Source of the DNA: Trichodelitschia bisporula
Taxonomy: Eukaryota > Ascomycota > Dothideomycetes > Phaeotrichales > Phaeotrichaceae
Direction: 5' to 3'
Length of the DNA: 64,000 bases
Assembly (NCBI GenBank): GCA_010356995.1
Contig: ML996688.1
Span: 1,772,579-1,836,578, forward strand
The notes below the pieces were generated by a model. That model did no database searches, was not told the DNA's origin, and saw only the letters and a list, made by a program, of their open reading frames with translations. Both the position numbers and the translations under genes were made by a program. Numbering within the stretch: the first letter of the stretch is position 1; each line of letters starts with the position of its first letter. Shown here piece after piece: positions 46,124 through 55,508 of this stretch.

Positions 46124-46530
46124 CGCGCGATTGGAGCTCTGAGTTCCTAGAATTGAGCCTAGTCATGGGGGCAAATCCTGATGCTTGCTTTGCGGTTACG
46201 CATCGCTGATGGTGTAGTCATGGATAACGTTTGCGAGGGCTAGGAAGTGTGCATGCCCGGTGCCAGAGATGCTCGGCATCGTATATCAAAATCGGAAGCA
46301 AGTGAGCGCTCGATGCTTGTTCTCGGAATAGGTCGTTGCATTTACTGACTCTCCGCAGGAGATATCTGTCATTGTCCACCAACGCAGCATTCAAGCATGA
46401 CGGTTCGCAACCAAACTCGTCGATTCAAACGCCAGGATAGCTCAACGTAGACGATAGACTCGCAACAACAACCCCGTCTTTCACCACCGCGACCAACGCC
46501 CTTCCAGCAAGCCAACTGCATATTGACTCC

Positions 46531-47462
46531 CTACTCAGTAACGAGCAGCACCCACCTCCCCCCCCACTTTTTCTCCATCTTGGCCTGAATCATCTGCCCC
46601 TTCACTAACTTTGCCCGCACCTTTTGACGCACCTCCTCAATCCAAAACTCCTGCCACTCCCCCGTCAACCCCCCTCTGCGCCACCTCGCCACCTCCTCCC
46701 ATTGCTCCCGTCTTGTCTCTCTGGACTCCTTCGGCATATCCCCCAGCCCCCCAAACTTCTCGCTTTTCTCCTTCCTCAACTCCTCTCTTAACTTCTCCTT
46801 TAGCTTCTTCACCCTTTCTTTTGTCATCTCCCGCCGCACCGTTTCCCTCAACTCCTCTCTATACTTCCCCTTCAGCTTTTCCATCTCATCTTTCCATATT
46901 CTTGACATGTCCCGCCATACCGCCTTTCTCTTCCTCTCCAACTTGTCAAGAACGAGCTTGGCCTCATCAATATCGTCATCGTCCAACGTGTCAGGGTCGA
47001 GCCCGTGGGACTCCATCAGCTCATCGAAGCTGGCATATCCCACGGTCTGAGCGCGCTGGATATACTCCTCGGCCCGCTCACCAACCATGAGGTTGGACCG
47101 CTCACCGACCTTGAGTTTGGACCGCTTGCTGATGAGCTCGGGGAAGAGGGTCTCATTGGAGAGGCGTTCTTGGCCCTCGGTCTCCGTGTCTCTGGGTTGC
47201 TGGTCGTCACGCTCCGCGGGACGAGGGATGGAAGAATCTCAATATTCCCGAGAGAGTAAGTTTCGGGGTGTCATTGGAATGATAGGACCGTCTTTGTATC
47301 CATATTGGAGACATTACCTGAGGTGGTGCGCCTTTGGTTCTTGGGGGACGATGACGGAAGGTCACCATCTGAGATGGTAAGGGACGATAACGGAAGGTCG
47401 TCAGCTGAGATGGTAGGGGATGCCTTTTTTTTTCGGGATGCCTTTCTTTTCCGGGGTGTCAT
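46531..47462 (-). CDS. Long family member with basic N-terminus and coiled-coil tail, locus E
   Basis: Two exons, 47318-47462 and 46531-47237, with an 80-nt intron (GTAATG to TTGAG); phases agree and the result is 283 residues. Layout: Lys/Arg-rich start (MTPRKRKASRKKKASPT), possibly nuclear localising; acidic Ser-rich linker; the family motif at residues about 105-150 (IQRAQTVGYASFDELMESHG, then DDIDEAKLVLDKLERKRK); then a long charged helix (KEKLREELRKEK, ARWRRGGLTGEWQEFWIEEV) to the end. A KVGERSNLMVGER repeat precedes the motif. The motif lacks the second Gly of GG. It may be the ancestral or functional long form, while the others are reduced. Function unknown. Confidence 0.6.
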
Positions 47463-48105
47463 TGGGTAGGGTGAAAAAATGACCGAAAAACTTGGATGTG
47501 AGAATGGATGACAGGTTGGAATGTCGGGTGAGAGTCAGGATGGTTGGCCTGCCCGGTATGAGTATCAGCACCGGGCATCGCTTCTGACGTGGAGAAGGAG
47601 CATACTGTCTGATGGTGATGGCCTGGCTTCTCTTCGTTGGCTAGTTGAACTTACTCTCCACAGTTCACAGATTCCCTCCAAGGTGGCTTGTTGGTGGTTG
47701 AGGTGGCAGCTTCACGGATGGTTACGACAGTTGCGGTACCCCTCCTCCTGCCTTCCTGGGGAAACTTGGTGCATACCTTGCCCGCAGAAAACTCCTTGCC
47801 ATTGGAAGAATGGCATGTGCATCTTATCGCCCTTATTTCATAAGATGACGTACGATGAAGAGCAGGCACAATGGCGGTCTCCGTAGGCAGCCTGAGCTCT
47901 GTCGGAAGGAACAACCGTGTCAAACCAGAGTATGGCTTCAGACCCCGCCGCGGACTTAGAATCCATCCGCACACTTTCACAACACTCTTCGAACTTGACT
48001 GCACTTCTTCTCCAGAGACACTCTTCTTCCGGCAAACTCTCTCCACACCTCTTACCAACCGCATCAACCTCGATCCAAACCTCACATCGCACATCCACTT
48101 TCACA

Positions 48106-48620
48106 AGGCCGTCCAACAAGAAGAAACTCTCCTCTTCCAGTGGCAAATCTACCTCCGGCAATACCTCCGCTTCCAGTGGCCGCGTTCTTGCTACCAGCTA
48201 CGCTGAGATCGTCGACCCCTCCTCTCCTAGTATCCACGTTGTCACCACCCGCAACGTTGAGGTCCACGTCCACTCTTCTTCCAGTATCCCCGTTGTTACT
48301 ACCGGCAACGTTGAGGTCCACGACCCATCTCCCTCCAGTATTCCTGTTGTTACCACCGGCTACGTCAAGGTTCACGGCCCCTCCGCTTCCAGTATTCCCT
48401 TTCTTATCTCCGGCCACGTCGAGGTTCACGACCCCTCCTCTTCCAATGGCCCCCTTTCCCCCCCCGGCTACCTCGACGCCGTCAATCTCTCTTCCTCCAA
48501 CTCCAACTCCTCCTCCGCCCCCAAGTAGGGCGGCTGGAACTGTCAAGCCGAAGACGCCGGGTTAATCGGCTTCAAACCCCTCGCCGAGTTCTACAGGCCA
48601 AGATGTGCAAGGAAAACACC
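48106..48620 (+). pseudogene. Broken family member with internal repeats, locus F
   Basis: By alignment with locus G the start codon position here reads AGG instead of ATG (48106). The frame stays open for 140 codons: Ser/Lys-rich segment, then about five degenerate 18- to 20-residue units built on SSIPVVTTGNVEVHDPS, then SSSNSNSSSAPK and a TAG at 48526. Right behind that stop, in the same frame, come GGWNCQAEDAGLIGFKPLAE and FYR, the first half of the family motif, after which the match is lost. So start loss, nonsense and a truncated motif all point to a pseudogene. A longer frame from 47917 could still be translated, hence some doubt. Confidence 0.65.
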
Positions 48621-49140
48621 GACACTCGGTGTGTGGTTGCTGGTGTGTGATGAGTACTGATGAGGATGATGTGTTATTGCGAGTATGAAATCTGAGGACT
48701 TGTGGTGTTGTTGAATTGAGAGACTGCTTCATGTATCTTGAGATAGTCATGAAGAGCCCCCACTGGGCTTGCTTGGTACCTTTCCTCCCAAACCCTCCTT
48801 CCCGTTGTAAGAATGCCATACACGTCTTTTCGTTATCACTTGGGTGGGGACGTACAACTCAGGGCAGTCACCACGAGGGTCTCCTCAGTCAGTCCTGGTT
48901 CTGGTGGAAAGAACAACCGCTTGGAGAGAAGGAACGCCCGTGACAGGGCAGAATATATGGCTCAGGCAGACCCACCGTAGACCCAGAATTCATCCGCACA
49001 CATTCACAGCACGCTTTAAACTCGGCTGCACTTTAACCTCAAGAAAAACTGTTATTTAGGCGAACAATGACCACTCCTCTTGCAACCTCAATCGATTTCC
49101 ATCAAACTCGCCAACCTCTCATCTCGCATGTACCTTGAAA

Positions 49141-49374
49141 ATGCCGTCCAGCAAGAACACGTCCTCTGCCTCCAACAACACCTCCTCCTCCGGCACCTCC
49201 AACTCTGCCGGGACGGGCCAAGGATCCCAATCCAAAGCTGCCAGCTGCACCAGCTTCAAGAACTTCGTTGAGTCCCAGGGCGGGAAGATGTACAACCCCG
49301 AGGATATCCAGCAGGGCAAAGAGACTCTTCGGGCGTTCCAGGAAGCCGACCGTCGGTACAACCGGGGGAAGTGA
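49141..49374 (+). CDS. Small Ser-rich family protein, locus G
   Basis: An intact 77-residue member. MPSSKNTSSASNNTSSSGTS leads, then QGSQSKAASCTSFKNFV, ESQGGKMYNPEDI and QQGKETLRAFQEADRRYN form the motif. A second in-frame ATG lies two codons upstream (49135); 49141 is preferred because it aligns with loci A, B, D and H. Promoter TATA-like GAATATATGG at about 48950 and a complete 3' element at 49450-49595 flank it, so the unit looks functional. Its 3' element is nearly identical in part to that of locus B. Confidence 0.75.
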   Translation: MPSSKNTSSASNNTSSSGTSNSAGTGQGSQSKAASCTSFKNFVESQGGKMYNPEDIQQGKETLRAFQEADRRYNRGK

Positions 49375-49449
49375 ATTGTAATCTTGGCCAGATACCGAGC
49401 TCGGCGGTGGTTACTGGGGCCGGCGATGGGTCACTGGTGCGCGGTAGGC

Positions 49450-49595
49450 GTGGATGATGAGACATGTTATTGCAAGTATGAAGTTTGAGGACATGTGGTG
49501 TGCTTGAATTGAGAGACTGCTTTGTGTTTTTCTGAGTGCTGCATATGTCATTCTCTGCCCAATGAGCGATAGGCTCGTGTGAAAGGGTGCCAGTT
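49450..49595 (+). repeat. 3' conserved element, copy G
   Basis: Holds ACATGTTATTGCAAGTATGA, GTGCTTGAATTGAGAGACTG, TTCTGAGTGCTGCATATGTC and GTGTGAAAGGGTGCCAG, in the same order as copies A, B, F (48668-48745, truncated) and H (50775-50912). It lies outside any coding frame, about 75 bases after the stop. Confidence 0.8.
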
Positions 49596-50048
49596 TACGT
49601 ATGTTCGAGACCGTCATGGTGAACCCTTTATGACTGCTTGGTACCTCCTCCCTGAACGCTCTCGTTGAACGATTGATGTGTGCGTGGCATCGCGATCGTT
49701 CCCTAAGGCGGCATGCAACGGAGACAGGCGCCATGGCGCCCTCAGCAGGAAGCCCAGGCTCTGCTGGAAGAAGCCTGCCAGATGGAGAGAGGGAGTAATC
49801 ATCTGGAGAGAGAGAACAGCCGTTTGGAGAGAAGGGATGACCGTTTGGAAAGGAGGAACAACTACGTAGAACTGGAGTTTATAACCCGAGTCGACTCCGA
49901 TACTGAGGTGGAACATCAACACGCTTTCACAACACTCTTCAAGAACGCCATAGCCTCAAACTTCTCCAGAAATACTCTTCTTCCGGCAACATCATCTCCT
50001 CTTGCAACCCCAATGAGTCTCCATCCGAACCACACGTACACTTGGAAC

Positions 50049-50760
50049 ATGTCATCAAGCAACAAAAACGCCTCCTATTCCAGTGACAACCCTATGTCCA
50101 GCAGGACTATCAGATTTGCACCCGGGTTTTATGGCAAAGTCGTGCGCAGTGACTCCCGCAAACCTGGTCCCAGTAACCGCACTGTTGTCGACGGCTGGGC
50201 GGTTGACTCTCGCACACTTGCTTTTCCCCTAACCTGATTGCTACCTTCTCCCGGGTGGTTGACTTTGACGAAACCTCTGCTTCCTCCGGCAATGTTGAGT
50301 CTGGAAACACCACCGCTTCCAGTGGCAGCGCTACATCCGGTTCCGGGTACGTTTGCCCTGTCTGCATCTACCTTTAGTTTTGACAACGGGGTCAGTGGGC
50401 AGAAGTGAAATAGGGTTTGGAGAGAACCTAGTCGACTGCCATGGCGGGAATATCTGGAACCCCGCGAACTACGAGGACGGCAAGGAGATTCTGCGGTTGT
50501 ACCAGGAGATTGATGATCGGAATGGTGAAGGCAGTGGGCAGGAGAGGGACGAGGACGAGTCGGATTCGGAATCGGAGCGGGGAGCGACCACTCCGAGGGT
50601 GCTTATCATGAGGATGGGGGTGACGACTACGATGACGGGGGTGATCACAATGATGATGATGGTGATTACTATGAGGACGATGGAGGGTACGGCTGGGATT
50701 GAGACGTGGTATGGGCCAGACACTAGGCTCGGCGACGGGTCGCTGGCGTGGGGGTGAGCG
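50049..50760 (+). pseudogene. Broken acidic-tail family member, locus H
   Basis: Starts like locus B (MSSSNKNASYSSDNPMSS, 50049) but the frame ends at 50237. The motif reappears in another frame near 50400: GFGENLVDCHGGNIWNPANY, then EDGKEILRLYQEIDDRN, followed by an acidic stretch, and a frame change near 50585 leads into DDYDDGGDHNDDDGDYYEDD and a stop. Order and motif equal those of locus B, so this is a decayed copy of that acidic subtype, unless unusual introns join the parts. The 3' element follows at 50775-50912. Confidence 0.65.
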
Positions 50761-50954
50761 TTGATGGTGATACGGATATGCTGTTCCAAGCATGAATTTG
50801 TGGAGTCTGTGGTGTGCATGAATTGAGAGACTATTTCATGTCTTCCTGAGTGCTGCATGTGCCATTCTCCGGCTCAATGACAGTGATAGTCCGGTGCGAA
50901 AGGGTGGCAGGCATTGATTCGGCGTAATAGAGAAGCCCTTACTCCCTGGTTCGG

Positions 50955-51190
50955 TTGGAAGGAACCTGCCAGTTCGTGAGATGGAAAATTATGTGAAGAG
51001 AAGAAACGACCCATGTCAGGTAAGAGTATATAGCTCTAGCAGATCCGGCTGCCGACTTAGAATCCATCGACACACGTTCAGAATAGTCTTCGATAACGCC
51101 AGACATTGCCGCTCTGAACTGGAAACTATATTCACCCCTAACCTCGAGCGCTACACACTGGTTCTAGCTACTCTACTACCCCTCATCTAC
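50955..51190 (+). pseudogene. Headless unit I: promoter and leader without coding region
   Basis: Repeats the promoter and leader of units F to H (GGTTGGAAGGAACCTGCCAG, GAGTATATAGCTCTAGCAG, CTTAGAATCCATCGACACAC, TTCGATAACGCC) but runs into the 3' end of the minus-strand carboxylesterase at 51202 instead of a family gene. It has a good TATA box, so transcription antisense to the esterase is possible. Confidence 0.6.
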
Positions 51191-51201
51191 CTGGCCCTTC
51201 A

Positions 51202-53059
51202 TCACACTTCAAATCTAACCGCCCTCTTCACCATCCCCTTCGGTGCAGCCGGGGTAGCCGCCTTCGGCTTCGGCGCCGCCGCTCCCTTCGGCAGCTGCGC
51301 ACCACTCGTCCCTAGCAGGGCGGCAAGGCTAGATAACCCCCCACTCCCGCCCGCAGCACCCGCATTCGTGAAACTCGACATAAGCGAGCACCCAATATCC
51401 AGCCCCCGCGGACTTACAAACTTAACATCTCCAACATTCGACCCACCAAGTTGGACCACACTCGCCTTGGCCGCATCATACATCGGCCACCCCGCCTTCG
51501 CAAGCGCGTTCTCGGGATCCTTAGCGAAGCCCGCCCAGGCGGACATCATGGTCTTGATGATTTTTTGTTGCGCGGGCGTGTCGGGGATGAAGCTGGCGGC
51601 GCTGACGTTCGCTTTGGACTGGTAGAACTTCTGCTGGAATTCCGTGCTGCCGAAGACTTGTCCGATTTCGCTGCCGTGCCACGCGCCGCCGCCGGGCGCG
51701 AGGGCTTGGTTGGGATACTCGCCTGCATACAAGTAGCGCCATGCCTTGACGCCCTGCGCCATGCGCGCGGCCGCTGCGTCGCCGCTCGGGCACGAGAAGC
51801 CCGCGCTCGCCAGCTTGAGCAGCGGGTTCGCGAGGTTGGCCTTCTGGTTCGCGATATACAGGAAGAGCGCGACTTCGTTCGCATTATTCCCGACCAGCAG
51901 CGGGCGCTTGATGAATTTTCCCGCCGCACTGCGCGCCCCGTAGTCGTTCATCACGACGCGGCCGTCGGGGATAGGCCCGTAGTCGCCCATGCCACCGAAG
52001 TTAGCCGCCGCGCCGGTCGGGCGGATGGCCTCCATCACGGTGCGCCAGGGCTTGCCCTTCATGCAGGCAGTGCTGGTAGCCGCGTCCGTGCAGCCCAGTT
52101 TTGCGGCCAACGTATACCAGCGCTGCGTGCTGTTGCCCGCGCCGCCGAGCATGCCGCCCATGCTCGAGGTGCCGGACTGCGCGATGAAGGCGTTGACGAT
52201 GGGGTCGGCGGTCCAGGCGTAGGCGTACATGTCGACGGAGGCGCCGCCCGCAGACTCGCCGAAGAGGGTGATGCGCTTCGGGTCACCGCCGAAGGCGGCG
52301 ATGTTGTCGCGGATCCATTCGATGGCGAGGCGTTGGTCGAGGAGGCCCAGGTTCTGGTCTGAGACATGCGGGGAGCCGGGGAAGCCGAGGATATTGAGGC
52401 GGTAGCTGGCTCGGGTTAGAAGAAAGTATTTGGAAGGGAGGCGGGGACGCACTTCATGCTCACGACTATAACGTCTTGCTCGGCGGCCAGGCGCGCGCCG
52501 TTGTAGGACGCGACCTCAGTAGCGCCTAGCGCGAAGCCGCCGCCGTAGATCCAGACGAGCACGGCTTTGGCCTTTTCACCTGTCTGCGGCTGGGTCCACA
52601 CGTTCAGCGTCAGGCAATCTTCGTCGTAGGTGACGCCCCGCTGACCGAGGGAGGAGAGGATGACACCCGGTGCGGTGTCGACCTTCGGCGCATTGTCGAA
52701 GGAAGGGGTGTTTGCGGGGCAGGATCTGGGGAGTTAGCGATTATGGGAGCACGCGGTGGTGCGCGTACGGGGACTGCCATGTTAGATTTGCTCTTTATAT
52801 CTCTGGGAGCAGTGCTTACATATTTTGTCGCGTCAATGGCTTTGGGGCTATTGTATGCGACTGGCTTCTCCCACCGCAGCGGCCCCACTGGTGGCTGGGC
52901 GAACGGCACTCCCAGATACTCACTCACGGTCGGCTGCCATGCCGACGGCTGGCCCTTCAGCGTACCGCTGGTAGTTTTAACAGTTTCGCCGACGGTCCAA
53001 GCCGCAACGGCGGGAAGAAATGAGGGGACGGCCAACAGGCCGGCAAGGAGGGCGTGCAT
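51202..53059 (-). CDS. Secreted type-B carboxylesterase with a predicted 5-nt microexon
   Basis: Same family as the gene at 4.5 kb. Exons: 52820-53059, microexon 52769-52773, 52453-52725, 51202-52405; introns of 46, 43 and 47 nt, 573 residues. Joining exon 1 straight to 52725 breaks the frame; using TCCCC as an exon restores it and yields ATKYSPSCPANTP, the expected Cys-bearing segment. Both flanking introns have GT-AG ends and CTAAC branch points. Signal peptide MHALLAGLLAVPSFLPAVAA. Family marks: YLGVPFAQPPVGPLRWEKP, YDEDCLTLNVW, IYGGGFALGATE, GESAGGASVDM (nucleophile), VGNNANEVALF (acid) and AWHGSEIGQVFG (His). The last 40 residues are an Ala/Pro/Lys tail not typical of the family. Confidence 0.9.
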
Positions 53060-55408
53060 GGTAACGAGTGTGTAAGGTTTCCTGCGAGTTTGGCGCCGCG
53101 CAGGGCGGTATAAGACGGCTCACGACCATAGCGATGGCGGTGGTATACTGGCAATATGCCTTCGGCCGGGCCCTGCAATGCTGCAACCGATGCATCTGCG
53201 GGGCATATGGAGCACTTGGCCTGACGGGCGGATTGGCTCGATCGCGGGGAAAGATACTCTAGTGGAATCTGCTCGTTCCTGGGCTCGGGTGGACGGCGAA
53301 CGCCCCGTGCAGGTGGTCCGGGGGAAGAGCACCGTTAGTATGCGTGAAATCCGTGGTTCGGCCCTAAGAGATGTGTTGTGTGCTCAGGCTTCGGCTGTGT
53401 CTGGAGATATTGTCGCCATGTCGCTTCATGCATACACTCACCAGCGACGACACACGGTTCAATTGGGCTCATCGAATCTTTGAACCCACGTAATTCCAGA
53501 TCTAACTCCTCGTTAGCGCTTTGTGGCCACACTCATCCGCTGGTTTTCACCGTCGATGCAGTGAAGTGCCGATGCCAAGGCAAAGTGATGTCGGAGGTTA
53601 AGGACGAGCCGAATATGCGCAAATGGATTTATAACGCAGTTATAGGCGATTGATTTCCAGGCTAAGACGACTGAAGTCGCTAATGCGGGCGTTCCTTGAC
53701 GCTAAATGACTTGCAGTCGAGCTGAAGGCTTTTGGTGTATGTGTGGTTCACTTCGGACGTACGGTTCCAGCGATTAGTTCTAGATGCCTATTGGAAGGAA
53801 CTGCGGACCTAAGCAGCTGTAAGAATGAAATCAATATACAAGCTCCTCTGCGCAAGAATCGACACTGAGTGCATAGTGGAGTTGCTCGGGGTCGTGGGAC
53901 GTTGAATGGGTCCTATAAGTTAGCTGGCACTTGAGCCTCGAAGGCCTTCAAAGCTCGTGAATGGAACTCCTCGACTCAAAGGGTGCGGAGATGGCTAAAA
54001 TTTGGGACTGATAAGTTGAGGATATAGAAAGATGGCCCAGATACAGCCCGAAGTATAGATCAGAGAGGAAAGACGATTTCATCAGCCGCCCATGGGGACA
54101 GGGCATGCACATGCAGCGTAAAACTTGGATGCTCAGCACCGAGTACACAGGTAAGGGCTATAGCGAAGCCACTGCAATTCGGTGAGCCTAACAAAGGCTG
54201 ATATTTCACTCTTCCGACTATCGGCCGCTCCGGTGAAAGTGTTCATTGAGCAGAGATGTTAACTGTGACAATCTGTGATGAAGGCGACGGAGAACAGTTA
54301 GCCAGCGCATCACTTTGCGGGCAGTGGGAAACGCGATGAGCCCTCACCAGAAAGACCAGTCGTCTGAGAGTGTCATTCAGCAAGCTGCCTTGGGTAGCAT
54401 TTGTGTAAACTTCTCCAGAAAGATCGCTTCACGACGTTGACCTTCATCAAGGAGGGCGACGCCTGACGCGGACGAGGAATATCACAGAGCGGAAAGGAGA
54501 TAGGAATGCCGGTCAGAATATGCTACTTTTAGCGAATACGGCATCAAATATAGTCTGATCGGGATATTGTGAACTGGCATGATGTCCCGAAGGTGGTGAT
54601 GAAGCTCAAAGCTCAAAGCTCCCCCGTTCCTTCCCGCTCCCATGCCAAGAGACCAAGCAATGGGCTTGCGTGGCTTGAAAAGCTTGATCTCGACTACACA
54701 GCTATCTCACCCCAACACCAACTCCGAGCATCTTCGCTAACCATAAAGAGAGCACTCAATCTATCTCAGCTGATCCATTTACTCGCGCAGCCTTCGGCCG
54801 CCAAAGTCTGGTCCTGCACATCAATCAGAAACACTCGTGGCGCAACGCGTTCCTAATCCAGATACCGGGAACGACCATCGGAGGATCGGTTAAAGTTGAA
54901 GTTGGCCTTTGCGACGTCCGACTACAGAAGTAAGTATTTCCTCGCGTCTTCGTCATCGTCGCCGCTCAAGCACAATGTCGGGCCCGGTAGGCGGGCTGAT
55001 GATCACCTCCCGGTTTGCGGGAAGCGCTGTCCGTGCAATATACCCACTGTAACGCTCCTATCCATTCTCGCGTGATTGGCACGGCGGCAGTGCCGCTTAA
55101 TCTGTCAGGCGGCTGCCCACGTGCCTCATTGCAAAGTGCTCGCTATGCAGATATCCTATGACGTGGGCCTTACAATTAATATGAACAATCTTCGCCTCCG
55201 GGCCATGGCGCGCCTGGCGAGGCTTCGCTGCGGATGTTATTTCGGCTGCGGATCCATGGACCGCCGAATGGCACGATTGGCACGAAGACCATATGCATAG
55301 CCTCGGGGGGCCAGAATGCGTACACCGTCCTCGAGGTCACATACCTCTGCAGTGTCGTATACGCTGCGGGACGTGCGGAGATCAAACCCGGGAAAGCGCT
55401 CATGGTGA
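53060..55408. other. Gene-poor stretch with a possible lone exon
   Basis: Mostly without support for genes. One segment at about 54700-54930 stays open in one plus frame and reads like protein (KESTQSISADPFTRAAFGRQ, SLVLHINQKHSWRNAFLIQI, GGSVKVEVGLCDVRLQK), with GTAAGT directly after the last codon, so it could be an exon of an unresolved gene. Near 54600 AAGCTCA is repeated three times. The left end carries the promoter of the carboxylesterase on the minus strand. Confidence 0.35.
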
Positions 55409-55409
55409 C

Positions 55410-55417
55410 GTATAAAG
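55410..55417 (+). promoter_or_regulatory. TATA box of the secreted Cys-rich protein gene
   Basis: GTATAAAG about 92 bases before the start codon, followed by a C/T-rich leader. Confidence 0.6.
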
Positions 55418-55508
55418 CCTCCATCTCTTCCCGACGACCACCGCACGACTCGCTCCACAGCAAACCACCATCACTTCATCAGCAACACCTTCCTTATCTC
55501 TCTCCAAA

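Larger units (their letters stand above)
44404..46300 (-). repeat. Tandem duplication carrying loci C and D
   Basis: Two units. Blocks at 44404-44530, 45440-45575 and (partly) 46235-46300 correspond: each has GAAGCATGCAT or GAAGTGTGCATGC, then [CG]GCGCCAGAG or similar, TTCTC[GA]ACAT, and in the first two AACTTCACACTGGACAC. Upstream parts at 45055-45085 and 46105-46135 share TTT[GT][TA][AC]CGCGCGAT. Loci C and D occupy the same place in their units, so the repeat arose by duplication of a whole gene. Confidence 0.75.
47640..51190 (+). repeat. Tandem array of four gene units (F, G, H, I)
   Basis: Four units of about 0.85-1.3 kb at roughly 47.64-48.75, 48.75-49.60, 49.60-50.92 and 50.92-51.19 kb. 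Each has a promoter block with GGAA[AG]GAACAACC or GGAAGAA, a TATA-like box (GAGTATGG, GAATATATGG, GAGTTTATAA, GAGTATATAG), a leader with AGAATCCATCCGCACAC or a variant and TTCACAACACTCTTC, and the family coding region, and the first three have the 3' element with CTTGAATTGAGAGACTG. The last unit stops after its leader, where the carboxylesterase 3' end begins. Confidence 0.75.

Noticed and set aside
47271-47462. Independent 63-codon Lys-rich gene
   Set aside because: Splicing at GTAATG/TTGAG joins it in phase to the motif-bearing frame, so it is better read as exon 1 of locus E.
51451-52362. 303-codon plus-strand frame opposite the second carboxylesterase
   Set aside because: Arg/Ala/Gly-rich shadow of a gene with all catalytic motifs on the minus strand.
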